The translations under genes were made by a program, and so were the position numbers. Positions 46,372-55,102 of a stretch of 64,000 bases of DNA are shown piece by piece. Source of the stretch: Streptomyces sp. TG1A-8 (GTDB lineage Bacteria; Actinomycetota; Actinomycetes; Streptomycetales; Streptomycetaceae); assembly GCF_030499535.1 (NCBI RefSeq), contig NZ_JASTLB010000001.1, positions 5,518,001 through 5,582,000 on the forward strand, read 5' to 3'. Each line of letters opens with the position of its first letter. Position 1 is the stretch's first letter. The notes beneath the pieces are model-generated. The model had not been told where the DNA came from, searched no databases, and worked only from the letters and a program-made list of their open reading frames with translations.

Positions 46372-47453
46372 GTGAAGCACCGACGCACAGCCGGACGGCG
46401 AGCCGCCGTGGCCGGCGCGGGAACCGCCGCACTCGTGGTCGCGGGTGCCGCCTTCCGGACCGCGAACGCCGGTGAGGCGGCGGATCCCCCCGCGGAACCG
46501 CGGTTTCCGTCCGCCCCGGCGGCCGGAAACCGCGCCCCGGCACTCACCGGGGACCTCGGCCCCGGTGCGGCGGGCGGCCACGACGACGCCCGGACGAGGC
46601 ACCTCGTCGCCCACGTCCCCGCCGCCACCGCCGTCCGGTCCGTCCCGGCGGCCGGCGCCCGGACCGGAACCGTCGCCCACTCCCTCGCCGAACTCGACGA
46701 CGCCCGCGCGACGCCCGAGAGGGGCGCGGCCGTCCCCGGCACCTCGTGGGTGACCGATCCGGTCATCGGCAAGGCCGCCGTCACCGCCGGCGCGACGGTC
46801 TCCGGCGCGCGGTGGGCAAACTCTCCGAGGTGGTCAGCGGACTCGGGGGCAAGGCCGAACTGCGGCGGATCGGAGGGAAGTGCGAACCCTCCGTGGCCGG
46901 TGGCGGCGCGATCACCGGCTCGGGCGGGCGCTGCCCACTCGGCTTCAACGTGGTCAAGGACGGACAGCCGTACCTCCTGACCGCGGGCCACTGCACCGGG
47001 GCCGTCTCCGACTGGTCGGACTCCGCCGGCAACCCGATCGGGCAGAACGAGCGGTCCGGCTTCCCGGGCGACGACTTCGGCCTGGTCAGGTACACGGCCC
47101 AGGTGGGCCACCCGGGCGAGGTCGACCTCTACGACGGCTCGGCCCGGCAGATCACCGGCGCGGCCGGGGCCACCGTCGGCGTGACGGTCACCCGCAGCGG
47201 CCCGACCACCCGGGTGCACGGCGGCACGGTCACCGACCTGGACGCCACCGTCAACTACGCGGAGAACTCCGTCGGCGGTCTGATCCAGACCGACGTGTGC
47301 GCCGGGCCCGGCGACAGCGGCGGTCCGCTCTTCGCGGGCGGCAGTGCCCTCGGCCTGACCTCCGGCGGCACCGGCGACTGCACCGCCGGTGGTACGACCT
47401 TCTTCCAGCCGGTACCCGAGGCCCTGCCGGCGGCGGGCACCCGGATCGGCTGA
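46372..47453 (+). pseudogene. Second streptogrisin-family protease gene, frameshifted in the propeptide
   Basis: GTG at 46372 begins a signal peptide (RRAAVAGAGTAALVVAGAAF) and a propeptide reading to TAGATVSGA near 46803. The match then continues in another frame, VGKLSEVVSGLGGKAELRRI, into the mature enzyme with His in LLTAGHCTGAV, Asp in PGDDFGLVRY and Ser in GPGDSGGPLFAGG, ending at 47453. One missing base (or two extra, in the GCGCGCGG run) near 46803-46812 joins the two. The mature part resembles streptogrisin A. As written, signal and catalytic domain are in different frames, so no secreted enzyme is made unless this is a sequence error. Confidence 0.85.
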
Positions 47454-47656
47454 CCCGGCCGCTCCCGCCTTCCGTGCGGCCCGCCCCGCGCACGAGGGCG
47501 GGATCGCGGGCGGCCGGCCCGGCCGCTCCCGCCGCCCGCGACCCGGGGGAGGGGCGCAGGGCCCGTGGCGGGAAGGGGGTCGTGGCACCGGAGCCCGTGA
47601 CACCGGCCCCCGGGCGCCACAGCGGGCACGGACGCCACGGCGACTTTTTACTGACG

Positions 47657-47700
47657 CGTAACTTCACACTTGCACTACTCACCCGTAACTTGACGGGTGA
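47657..47700. promoter_or_regulatory. Repeat-containing control region of the lipase gene
   Basis: CGTAACTT occurs twice in the same direction (47657-47664 and 47684-47691). The second copy is in the loop region of an exact inverted repeat TCACCCGT (47679-47686)/ACGGGTGA (47693-47700). The cluster lies 72-115 bases before the lipase ATG and looks like a regulator site. Confidence 0.5.
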
Positions 47701-47771
47701 ACAGCATCCTCGTGATCCGGATCACTGGGTTAGGCCGTCGCACCTCCCCTGAGCCGCAAGGAGATCACACG

Positions 47772-48635
47772 ATGCTGCCCTGGAAACGAGTGCTCAGACC
47801 GCTCGCCGCAGCGCTCCTCACCGCCGCCGTCGCCGTCGTCCCCGCCGCCACCGCCGACGCGTCGACCGGCGTACCCAGCAGCGGCTGGAACGACTGGTCC
47901 TGCAAGCCCTCCGCCGCCCATCCCCGCCCGGTCGTCCTCGTCCACGGCACCCTGGGCAACTCCGTCGACAACTGGCTGTCCCTCGCGCCCTACCTGGAGG
48001 ACCGCGGGTACTGCCTCTACTCCCTGGACTACGGCCAGCTGCCCGGCGTGCCCCTCTTCCACGGCCTCGGCCCCATCGACAAGTCGGCCGAGCAGCTGTC
48101 CGCCTTCGTCGACCGGGTGCTCACCGCGACCGGAGCCGCCAGGGCCGACCTGGTCGGCCACTCCCAGGGCGGCATGATGCCCCGCTACTACCTGAAGTTC
48201 CTCGGCGGAGCCGCCAAGGTCAACGCCCTCGTCGGCATCGCCCCCGACAACCACGGCACCGACCTGAGCGGCCTGACCAACCTGCTGCCGTACTTCCCCG
48301 GCGCCGAGGGCCTGATCGAGGCCACCACTCCGGGCCTCGCCGACCAGATCACCGGCTCCGCCTTCCTGACCAAGCTCAACGCGGGCGGCGACACCGTCCC
48401 CAAAGTGCACTACACGGTCATCGCCACCCGGAACGACGAGGTGGCCACGCCCTGGCGCACCCAGTACCTGAGCGGCCCGGACGTCCGCAACGTGCTGCTC
48501 CAGGACCTGTGCCCGCTCGACCTGTCCGAACACGTGGCGATCGGCCTGTTCGACCGGATCGCCTTCCACGAGGTGGCCAACGCCCTCGACCCGGCCCACG
48601 CCACCGCCACCACCTGCGCGTCGGTCTTCGACTGA
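47772..48635 (+). CDS. Secreted lipase/esterase, alpha/beta hydrolase
   Basis: A 287-residue secreted lipase. The signal peptide PLAAALLTAAVAVVPAATADA is followed by RPVVLVHGTLGNSVDNWLSL (oxyanion region), the nucleophile elbow DLVGHSQGGMMPRYYLKF, and a late His in DLSEHVAIGLFDRIAFH. Pairs of Cys suggest disulfides. It corresponds, from memory, to the secreted lipase SCO1735. ATG at 47772 has AAGGAG eight bases upstream. Convergent with the LPMO gene across a strong hairpin. Confidence 0.92.
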   Translation: MLPWKRVLRPLAAALLTAAVAVVPAATADASTGVPSSGWNDWSCKPSAAHPRPVVLVHGTLGNSVDNWLSLAPYLEDRGYCLYSLDYGQLPGVPLFHGLGPIDKSAEQLSAFVDRVLTATGAARADLVGHSQGGMMPRYYLKFLGGAAKVNALVGIAPDNHGTDLSGLTNLLPYFPGAEGLIEATTPGLADQITGSAFLTKLNAGGDTVPKVHYTVIATRNDEVATPWRTQYLSGPDVRNVLLQDLCPLDLSEHVAIGLFDRIAFHEVANALDPAHATATTCASVFD

Positions 48636-48693
48636 GCACGGCCGGGGGCCGTCCGGCCTGAGCCGCCGGACGGCCCCCGGGGTCCTGCCGTGC
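48636..48693. terminator. Bidirectional terminator between lipase and LPMO genes
   Basis: The core stem is 16 perfect base pairs, 48642-48657 with 48665-48680. An outer pair GCACGG (48636-48641)/CCGTGC (48688-48693) extends it. Confidence 0.85.
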
Positions 48694-48698
48694 GGCGC

Positions 48699-49715
48699 TC
48701 AGCGACCGTGCCGCCCGCCGCCCGCCGCACGGCGCCGCACCGAGAGGAACAGCGCCGCCGACCCGAGCGCCAGCGCCGCCGCGCCGCCGGCCGCGGCGTA
48801 CGAGGTGCCGGCCCCCGCGCCGGTCTCGGCGAGGTCCGCCGCGGCACCTGCGGTCTCCGGCGCGTTGCCGGCCGGGGCCGCCGCGGCCGGGGTGTGCGCC
48901 GCCGCGGGTCCCGCCGGCGTGCCCGCGTCGCCGTCGCCGTGTCCGTGGTGCTCGACCGTCGACCTGTCGGCGCCGGCCGCCACCTGCGCGTCGGAGGGCG
49001 CGGAGGCGACGGGTGCCGGGGTGGTCCCACCGGTCGTGCCGTCGGCCGCCGCACCGGCCCCGTCACCGTCGCCGGTGCCGCCGCCGAAGTCGACGTCGGA
49101 GCAGGAGTAGAACGCCTCCGGGCTGTCCGAACGCTGCCAGACCGCGTACAGCAGCTGCCTGCCGGTGCGCTGCGGGAGGGTGCCGGAGAAGGTGTAGAAG
49201 CCGTCCGCGGCGACCGGGTCGGTGACCGTCGCGACGGGATGCTCCAGGTCCAGGGCGGACCAGCCCAGCGGCTTCGCCGGGTCGTACCCGGGCCGGGTGA
49301 GGTACACCGTGAAGGTGCCCCGGTGCGGGGCGGTCACGCGGTACCTGAAGGCGTACGCGCCGCTGTGCACGCTCGTCGCCGGCCAGTCCGCGCGGGCCAG
49401 GTCGAGGCCCTTGAACTCGTCGTCGCCCGCGCTGCACAGCTCGCCGTCCGGGATCAGCTGCCGGTGCCGGCCGGCGGCGTCACCGATCCGGATGCCGTTC
49501 CAGTCGTACAGCGCCTGGGTGCCGCCGGCCGCCACCGCCGCCCGGCACGCCGCCGACCCGGGACTCTCCGGACCCTCCGCGTAGCACTGGCCGACCCGGC
49601 TGACCGGGTCGGCCATCGAGCCGTGCGCGGACGCGGGGGCGGCGGCGAGCGCGGCCAGCGCGAGCGGCACCGCACCGAGCACGGCGGCGACGGCGGCCTT
49701 GCGGCGAGCGGGCAT
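48699..49715 (-). CDS. AA10 lytic polysaccharide monooxygenase with sortase signal
   Basis: A 338-residue surface enzyme. The signal peptide ends APASA and leaves HGSMADP as mature N-terminus, so His1 can form the copper histidine brace, with the second His in SVHSGAYAFRYRV. YDWNGIRIGDAAGRH and LLYAVWQRSDSPEAFYSCSD are AA10 signatures. A Thr/Ala/Gly-rich linker leads to LAETGAG, a class E sortase motif, then a membrane helix and RRRAAGGGRHGR. The enzyme oxidatively cuts chitin or cellulose and should be anchored to the wall. From memory it is the counterpart of SCO1734. ATG at 49715. Confidence 0.92.
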   Translation of the reverse strand: MPARRKAAVAAVLGAVPLALAALAAAPASAHGSMADPVSRVGQCYAEGPESPGSAACRAAVAAGGTQALYDWNGIRIGDAAGRHRQLIPDGELCSAGDDEFKGLDLARADWPATSVHSGAYAFRYRVTAPHRGTFTVYLTRPGYDPAKPLGWSALDLEHPVATVTDPVAADGFYTFSGTLPQRTGRQLLYAVWQRSDSPEAFYSCSDVDFGGGTGDGDGAGAAADGTTGGTTPAPVASAPSDAQVAAGADRSTVEHHGHGDGDAGTPAGPAAAHTPAAAAPAGNAPETAGAAADLAETGAGAGTSYAAAGGAAALALGSAALFLSVRRRAAGGGRHGR

Positions 49716-49906
49716 GCGAACTCCTCGGAACGGTCCTCTGAGGTGGATCCCGTGGGCTGGATCCCGTGGGGGTGGTCAGAAGCTAACCCCGAGAAGGCGC
49801 GGAACCGCCTGTTCGAAGGCCGTGGGGGAGATCTTTATGGTCGCCTTAAGGACCGGATCAGGCTGCGCTCAGGCAGCGGGCGTCCCGGGGCGTGCCCGGG
49901 CCGGGC

Positions 49907-50041
49907 TCACCCGGCGGGCCACCAGGTGCGCGCGATGTCCTTGCGCACCTCCGGACGTGCCGCGGGGCGGTCCTCCGCCTCGTCGCGGCCCCGGCGGCCG
50001 TCCGTCCTCTTCAGGGGCTTCTGCACGGTCACACGGCGCAT
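49907..50041 (-). CDS. Small conserved hypothetical protein, 44 aa
   Basis: ATG at 50041 is preceded by GGAGG at five bases. The peptide begins MRRVTVQKPLKRTDGRRG and ends VRKDIARTWWPAG. It is basic at the start and has a Trp pair at the end. I recall very similar tiny proteins in other Streptomyces. No signal peptide or known domain. Function unknown. Confidence 0.65.
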   Translation of the reverse strand: MRRVTVQKPLKRTDGRRGRDEAEDRPAARPEVRKDIARTWWPAG

Positions 50042-50232
50042 GGCTGCCTCCTTCGGCGCCCACCGGGTTCCGCGTCGTCACGGAGGTAGGCCCCCGGGGT
50101 GAGAATTCCTCATCGAAACGGCCGTGTCAGTGGCGGGTGTCACTCCGGGGGGCACGGTGATCGGGGGTGAGCGCCCGGTCGCGAACGGTGGCGGCGCGGA
50201 CCGGGGCGCGCGGGCCGCCGCCCGGGGCGGCG

Positions 50233-50733
50233 TCAGGCCGTCAGGGTCCCGAAGCCGCCCCCGCGGGCCAGCGTCTCCAGTTCGGCCAGTGCGGCCAGGG
50301 CCGCGGAGGCGGCCCGGGGGTCCCGTTCCGCCAGGCCGCTCCCGGCGAACTCGTCCTCGTCCAGGCGCCGTACGTCCCTGCCGTCGGCGGAGCGCCACAG
50401 GTCCAGGTCGAGGTCCTCCACGACCAGTTCGGTGCCGGACAGGACCGCGGGGCGGGTGACGTCGCAGTACCAGCCCTTGACGGTGCCGTCCGCCGCGCGC
50501 ACCTGCTTCACGGAGTACCACCGGTCCCGCCAGTAGTGCTCGGTGAACACGTCACCGGGCTCGAAGCGCACGAAGCCGAAGTCCCGCACGCCGTCGCCCG
50601 CCCACGGCGCGCGCACGGACACCCGGGTGCCGTCGTCGCCGAGCAGTTCCGCCGGATAACTGATCTTCGTCCGGCCGCCCTTGACCAGGACGACCGTCAC
50701 CCGGGCCGGGCCCTCAGCCGATTTCGCGGACAT
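50233..50733 (-). CDS. DUF402 domain protein
   Basis: A 166-residue protein with the DUF402 pattern: KISYPAELLGDDGTRVSVRA, then TEHYWRDRWYSVKQVRAADG, KGWYCDVTRPAVLSGTELVV and the acidic EDLDLDLWRSADG. Some DUF402 proteins are nucleoside phosphatases that need divalent metal; the Asp/Glu cluster fits that, but activity here is not shown. Its ATG overlaps the end of the upstream acetyltransferase gene by 20 bases, so the two are co-transcribed. Confidence 0.88.
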   Translation of the reverse strand: MSAKSAEGPARVTVVLVKGGRTKISYPAELLGDDGTRVSVRAPWAGDGVRDFGFVRFEPGDVFTEHYWRDRWYSVKQVRAADGTVKGWYCDVTRPAVLSGTELVVEDLDLDLWRSADGRDVRRLDEDEFAGSGLAERDPRAASAALAALAELETLARGGGFGTLTA

Positions 50734-51643
50734 AACGCACCTCCGTGGCGCAGACCTCGTAGCCGAGCCACCTGTTGACGGCGATCATGGGGTCGTTGCG
50801 GGCGTCGTTGCCGGTGAAGGCCTCGGTGAGACCCGCCGCGCGGGCCCGGTGCAGGGAGTGGGCCTTGGCGAGCTTGGCCAGACCGCGGCCGCGGTGGGCA
50901 CGGGCGGTACCCGTCATCGCGGTGGCGTAGCGGGTGCAGCCGTCGGTGTGGGCCACGGTGAAGGCGGCCGGACGGCCGTCGACGACCGCCACCGTGGTCA
51001 GCTCGTGGTCGAGCAGCGGATGCCTCCAGTTCTGCTCGATCCACGCGTCGTAGTCGGTCAACTCCACGGCGGTCTCGCCGGGTTCGTCCGCCACCGTCTC
51101 CGCGTCCAGTTCGAACAACGGGCGCGGGTCGTCCGCGAAGTCGGCGGACGTGCGCAGCTCGACACCCGGCGGGACGGCGGGCGGCGGCGGAAGGGTGCCG
51201 TGTGCCAGGTCCAGGCGCAGGAAGTGGGCCGGGCGGCCCCTGGTGTAGCCGTGCCGCACGGCGAAGGCGTGGTGGGCCGGTCCGTCCAGGACCCAGGTGA
51301 ACAGCTCCGTCGCACCGGCGGCGGCGAGGTGCTCCTCGGCGGCGCGCACCAGGAGCCCCCCGGCCCCGCGTCCGGTCCGGTCGGGTCGCACGTACACGTT
51401 GGCGTACCCCTGGCCCGGCCGGGGGCTGTCGTGCGCCAGGCCGGCCTGGGCCGTGCCGATCACCTCGCCGTCCTCCTCCGCGACGAGCGGGCGGAAGCGG
51501 GAGCCGGGACGGCTGCGGGTGACGAGGTGCCGGACCGAGTCCGGGGTGAACAGGATGTACGGGAGGGCGAGGCGGCGGACCCGGGCGAAGCCCTCGGTGT
51601 CGGCCGGTACGTCGGGACGCAGGTCGCGCACGATCACGGTCAT
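50714..51643 (-). CDS. GNAT family acetyltransferase, tandem domains
   Basis: A 309-residue protein with two GNAT-like halves. The first has the acetyl-CoA loop VRPDRTGRGAGGLLVRAAEE, the second GTARAHRGRGLAKLAKAHSL and the later NRWLGYEVCATEVRY. Such two-domain GNATs include mycothiol synthase-like and antibiotic-acetylating proteins; the substrate is not readable. ATG at 51643. Divergent from the GntR gene, whose start is 85 bases away. Confidence 0.87.
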   Translation of the reverse strand: MTVIVRDLRPDVPADTEGFARVRRLALPYILFTPDSVRHLVTRSRPGSRFRPLVAEEDGEVIGTAQAGLAHDSPRPGQGYANVYVRPDRTGRGAGGLLVRAAEEHLAAAGATELFTWVLDGPAHHAFAVRHGYTRGRPAHFLRLDLAHGTLPPPPAVPPGVELRTSADFADDPRPLFELDAETVADEPGETAVELTDYDAWIEQNWRHPLLDHELTTVAVVDGRPAAFTVAHTDGCTRYATAMTGTARAHRGRGLAKLAKAHSLHRARAAGLTEAFTGNDARNDPMIAVNRWLGYEVCATEVRYVREIG

Positions 51644-51727
51644 GGGCAGGCACCGTACGCACGGGGACGCCGGGGCCGCCTCCCCTTTCCCGGGATGCCG
51701 CCGGCTTGGGTGAGGGACAATCGGCCT

Positions 51728-52099
51728 GTGAGCCTGAAGATCCACATCGATGACAGCGCGCCGCCGTACGAGCAGGTGCGGGCACAGATCTCCGAGCAGG
51801 CGCGGTCGGGGGCGCTGCCGGTGGGGCACCGGCTGCCGACCGTGCGCGGCCTGGCCGAGTCGCTGGGGCTCGCGGTGAACACGGTCGCCAAGGCGTACCG
51901 GGCGCTGGAGGGCGACGGGGTCGTCGAGACCCGGGGGCGCAACGGAACGTACGTCGCCGCCGCCGGTTCGGCCGCGGTGCGCGAGGCCTCCCTGGCCGCT
52001 CAGGCCTACGCCGAGCGGGTGCGGCGGCTCGGTCTGGGGCAGGAGGAGGCGCTGAGCGCCGTACGGGACGCCCTGCGGGCGGCCTACGGGGCGGGCTGA
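51728..52099 (+). CDS. GntR family regulator, YtrA type
   Basis: A 123-residue regulator. The N-terminal winged helix-turn-helix PPYEQVRAQISEQARSGALP, GHRLPTVRGLAESLGLAVNT, VAKAYRALEGDGVVETRGRN is followed by only a short helical tail, as in YtrA-type GntR proteins. These normally control an ABC transporter in the same operon, but none is present here. GTG at 51728. It may autoregulate and control the divergent acetyltransferase. Confidence 0.9.
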   Translation: MSLKIHIDDSAPPYEQVRAQISEQARSGALPVGHRLPTVRGLAESLGLAVNTVAKAYRALEGDGVVETRGRNGTYVAAAGSAAVREASLAAQAYAERVRRLGLGQEEALSAVRDALRAAYGAG

Positions 52100-52112
52100 A
52101 CCGGGCACCGGC

Positions 52113-52883
52113 TCAGCGCGGCCGTTCCGGCTCCGGGACCCGCGCCACCGTCAGGCCCGCCCCGGCCGCCGCCCTGCCGAAGGCCGCCGCGTCCGCCACC
52201 GCCGCCCCGCCCGGGTCGTTGTTGAAGTACGCGTACACGTCCCGGCCCCCGGGCCAGGCGCCCGCGACCCGGTCCGCCCAGGTCTCCAGCGACCGCCTGC
52301 CGTAGCGCGGCCAGGGCTGGGCGCGGCCCTGGTGGAAGCGGACGTAACCCCAGTCGGCGGTGCGCCACAGCGGGGTCGCCGGCCGGGCCCGGACGTCCGC
52401 CCAGCACAGGGCCGCTCCCCGGGCCGTCAGCACCCCGCGCACCCCGGCCGTCCACCACGAGGCGTGGCGCGGCTCCACCGCCACCCGCGTGCCCGGCGGG
52501 AAGCAGGCCAGGCAGGCGTCCAGCAGGGCAGGGTCGGCGCGCAGGGTCGGCGGGAGCTGGAGGAGCACCGGGCCGAGCCGGCCGCCCAGGCCCGCCGCGT
52601 GGGCCATCAGGCGGTGGACCGGTTCCCCGGGATCCTTCAGGCGCTTGACGTGGGTCAGGAAACGGCTGGCCTTGACGGCCACCACGAAGTCCGCGGGCAC
52701 CCGCTCCCGCCAGGCGGCGAAGGTGTCGTACGACGGCAGCCGGTAGAAGGCGTTGTTGATCTCCACGGTCGCGAAGAGCCGCGTGTACTCCTCCAGCCAC
52801 AGCCGCGCCGGGACCCCGGCCGGGTACACGCGCTCCCGCCAGTCCTTGTACTGCCACCCCGATGTGCCGGCGAACACGGTCAT
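52113..52883 (-). CDS. DUF72 domain protein
   Basis: A 256-residue TIM-barrel-like protein. FAGTSGWQYKDWRERVYPAG, ATVEINNAFYRLPSYDTFAA, VKASRFLTHVKRLKDP, GPVLLQLPPTLRAD and YVRFHQGR are the DUF72 hallmarks. Function is unknown across the family. ATG at 52883. It ends 14 bases from the end of the convergent GntR gene and lies downstream of the DUF5925 ATPase gene on the same strand, 29 bases away. Confidence 0.92.
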   Translation of the reverse strand: MTVFAGTSGWQYKDWRERVYPAGVPARLWLEEYTRLFATVEINNAFYRLPSYDTFAAWRERVPADFVVAVKASRFLTHVKRLKDPGEPVHRLMAHAAGLGGRLGPVLLQLPPTLRADPALLDACLACFPPGTRVAVEPRHASWWTAGVRGVLTARGAALCWADVRARPATPLWRTADWGYVRFHQGRAQPWPRYGRRSLETWADRVAGAWPGGRDVYAYFNNDPGGAAVADAAAFGRAAAGAGLTVARVPEPERPR

Positions 52884-52911
52884 ACGCCCATGGAAGCACC
52901 GGCGGCGGCCG

Positions 52912-54006
52912 TTACAGGTACAGCCCCGCGTCCGCCCCCTCCCGCGCGCCCGGCACCGACGTCGGCGCCGAGCCCCGGCGCAGCGCGTACAGCTCGGCCA
53001 GCGTCGCGCCCTCCCGGCCGACGCCCTCCTCCGTGCCGAGCCAGTCCACCGCCTCCCGGCGGGTCAGCGGGCCCACCTCGATGCGGGCCAGACAGCGCCC
53101 GGGGCGGACCACGGCCGGGTGCAGGCGCTCCAGGTCCTCGTTGGTGGTGACGCCGACCAGGACGTTGCGGCCCTGGCCGAGCAGGCCGTCGGTGAGGTTG
53201 AGCAGCCGGGACAGGGCCTGCCCCGCCGTGTGCTTGGCCTCGCCCCGGATCAGTTCGTCGCAGTCCTCCAGCAGGAGCAGCCGCCAGCGGCCCTTGCCCG
53301 CGCCGTCCTCCTCGCCGATCGCGATGTCCATCAGGTAGCCGACGTCGGAGAACAGCCGTTCCGGGTCCAGGACGCAGTCCACCTGGCACCAGTCGCGCCA
53401 GGAACGGGCGAGCGTGCGCAGCGCGGAGGTCTTGCCGGTGCCGGGCGGGCCGTGCAGGAGCAGCAGCCGGCCGGCGATGTCCTGCGGGGTGGTCTTCATC
53501 AGCCGGTCCATCGCGTCCGCCACCGGCGCCGTGTAGTTGGGCCGGACCTCGTCCCAGGTGCCCGCGGAGATCTGCCGGGTGGTGCGGTGCGGGCCGCGCC
53601 GGGGGGAGACGTACCAGAAGCCCATGGTGACGTTCTCCGGCTGCGGTTCGGGCTCGTCGGCCGCGCCCTCCGTGGCCCGGTCGAGGACCGACTGCGCCAG
53701 TTCGGCGCTGGTCGCGGTGACGGTGACGTCCGCGCCGCGGTTCCAGCGGGACACCAGCAGGGTCCAGCCGTCGCCCTCGGCGAGGGTCGCGCTGCGATCG
53801 TCGTCGCGGGCCACCCGCAGCACCCGGGCGCCCTCCGGCAGCAGGGTCGCGCCGGAGCGGACGCGGTCGATGTTCGCCGCGTGCGAGTACGGCTGCTCGC
53901 CCGTCGCGAAGCGGCCGAGGAACAGCGCGTCGACGACATCGGACGGCGAGTCGGAGTCGTCGACGTTGAGCCGGATCGGCAGAGCGTCGTGTGGGTTCGC
54001 AGACAT
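52912..54006 (-). CDS. AAA ATPase, DUF5925 type
   Basis: A 364-residue protein. An N-terminal domain of about 170 residues (DUF5925; for example PIRLNVDDSDSPSDVVDALF) precedes an AAA domain with Walker A LLLLHGPPGTGKTSALRTLA, Walker B RWRLLLLEDCDELI, sensor NVLVGVTTNEDLERLHPAVV and arginine-finger region RPGRCLARIEV. Such proteins are common in Streptomyces, but their clients are unknown. ATG at 54006 is preferred; the frame is open 45 codons further upstream without family-like sequence. Confidence 0.88.
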   Translation of the reverse strand: MSANPHDALPIRLNVDDSDSPSDVVDALFLGRFATGEQPYSHAANIDRVRSGATLLPEGARVLRVARDDDRSATLAEGDGWTLLVSRWNRGADVTVTATSAELAQSVLDRATEGAADEPEPQPENVTMGFWYVSPRRGPHRTTRQISAGTWDEVRPNYTAPVADAMDRLMKTTPQDIAGRLLLLHGPPGTGKTSALRTLARSWRDWCQVDCVLDPERLFSDVGYLMDIAIGEEDGAGKGRWRLLLLEDCDELIRGEAKHTAGQALSRLLNLTDGLLGQGRNVLVGVTTNEDLERLHPAVVRPGRCLARIEVGPLTRREAVDWLGTEEGVGREGATLAELYALRRGSAPTSVPGAREGADAGLYL

Positions 54007-54222
54007 GCCGCCATGATCCGGCACGGATGCGCTCCACGCACGGCATTTCCGCCGCTCGTCCCGGGGCGTCCCCACCGCATCCGCCGGGCGCCGCTTCCCG
54101 GCCGTGCCTTCCCCGCGGCGGAATTGACGGAGCATCAACACGACAGCGGTGAAAGCGCAATACGCGGGTGGGTGAACGTCCGGGGCCGATGTCGTCGAGA
54201 AGTCGTCGAGTCGGCAAAAGTT

Positions 54223-54298
54223 TTGACATGAACACTTCCCGTCAACGCGCGTAGCTGATACCTAAGTTGTCGCAGCGATCCTGCTAAAGGGAGGTGCC
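54223..54298 (+). promoter_or_regulatory. Upstream region of the SGNH esterase gene
   Basis: TTGACA at 54223-54228 is a good -35; the best -10 candidates (TAGCTG 54252, GATACC 54257) are too far for certainty. GTCGTCGAG is directly repeated just upstream (54190-54211). AAAGGGAGG at 54286-54294 is a strong ribosome site. Confidence 0.35.
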
Positions 54299-55102
54299 AT
54301 GAGACGTTCCCGCGTCACGGCATACGTGACCTCGTTCCTACTCGCCACCGGCCTCGCCCTCACGGGGGCCGCCACCGCACAGGCCTCGACGGCCGTGAGC
54401 GGTGGGTATGTGGCACTGGGTGACTCCTATTCCTCCGGAGTCGGCTCGGGCAGCTACATCAGCTCCAGCGGTGACTGCGACCGCAGCACCAAGGCGTACC
54501 CGTACCTCTGGAACGCCGCGCACCAACCGTCCTCGTTCGCCTTCAACGCCTGCTCGGGCGCCAAGACGGGGGACGTGCTCGCCAATCAGCTCGGTTCGCT
54601 CAACTCCTCCACCGGCCTGGTCTCGATCAGCGTCGGCGGCAACGACGCCGGTTTCGCCGATGTCATGACGACCTGTGTGACCAGCTCGGACAACACCTGC
54701 GTCGCCAAGATCAACACCGCCATGTCGTACGTCGACACGACGCTGCCCGGCAAGCTCGACACCGTGTACAACGCGATCCGCGCGAAGGCCCCGTCCGCCC
54801 GCGTCGTCGTCGTCGGCTACCCCCGCTTCTACATGCTCGGGCAGACCTGCCTCGGCCTCTCCGAGACCAAGCGGTCCGCGATCAACGACGCGGCCGACCA
54901 CATGGACAACGCCATCCAGAAGCGCGCACTGGACCACGGCTTCGTCTTCGGCGACGTCCGCACCACGTTCTCCGGCCACGAGATCTGCTCCGGCAGCTCC
55001 TGGCTGCACAGCGTCAACCTGCTCGACCTCACCGAGTCGTACCACCCCACCGCGGCCGGCCAGTCCAGCGGCTACCTGCCGGTGTTCACCAACGCGGCCT
55101 GA
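54299..55102 (+). CDS. Secreted SGNH/GDSL esterase
   Basis: A 267-residue secreted hydrolase. The signal peptide TSFLLATGLALTGAATAQAS is followed by block I YVALGDSYSSGVGSGSY (nucleophile Ser in GDSYSSG), block III ISVGGNDAGFADVMTTC with the Gly and Asn oxyanion residues, and a late SYHPTAAGQ with the catalytic His. Six Cys residues fit three disulfides, as in Streptomyces phospholipase and esterase relatives. ATG at 54299. Confidence 0.94.
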   Translation: MRRSRVTAYVTSFLLATGLALTGAATAQASTAVSGGYVALGDSYSSGVGSGSYISSSGDCDRSTKAYPYLWNAAHQPSSFAFNACSGAKTGDVLANQLGSLNSSTGLVSISVGGNDAGFADVMTTCVTSSDNTCVAKINTAMSYVDTTLPGKLDTVYNAIRAKAPSARVVVVGYPRFYMLGQTCLGLSETKRSAINDAADHMDNAIQKRALDHGFVFGDVRTTFSGHEICSGSSWLHSVNLLDLTESYHPTAAGQSSGYLPVFTNAA

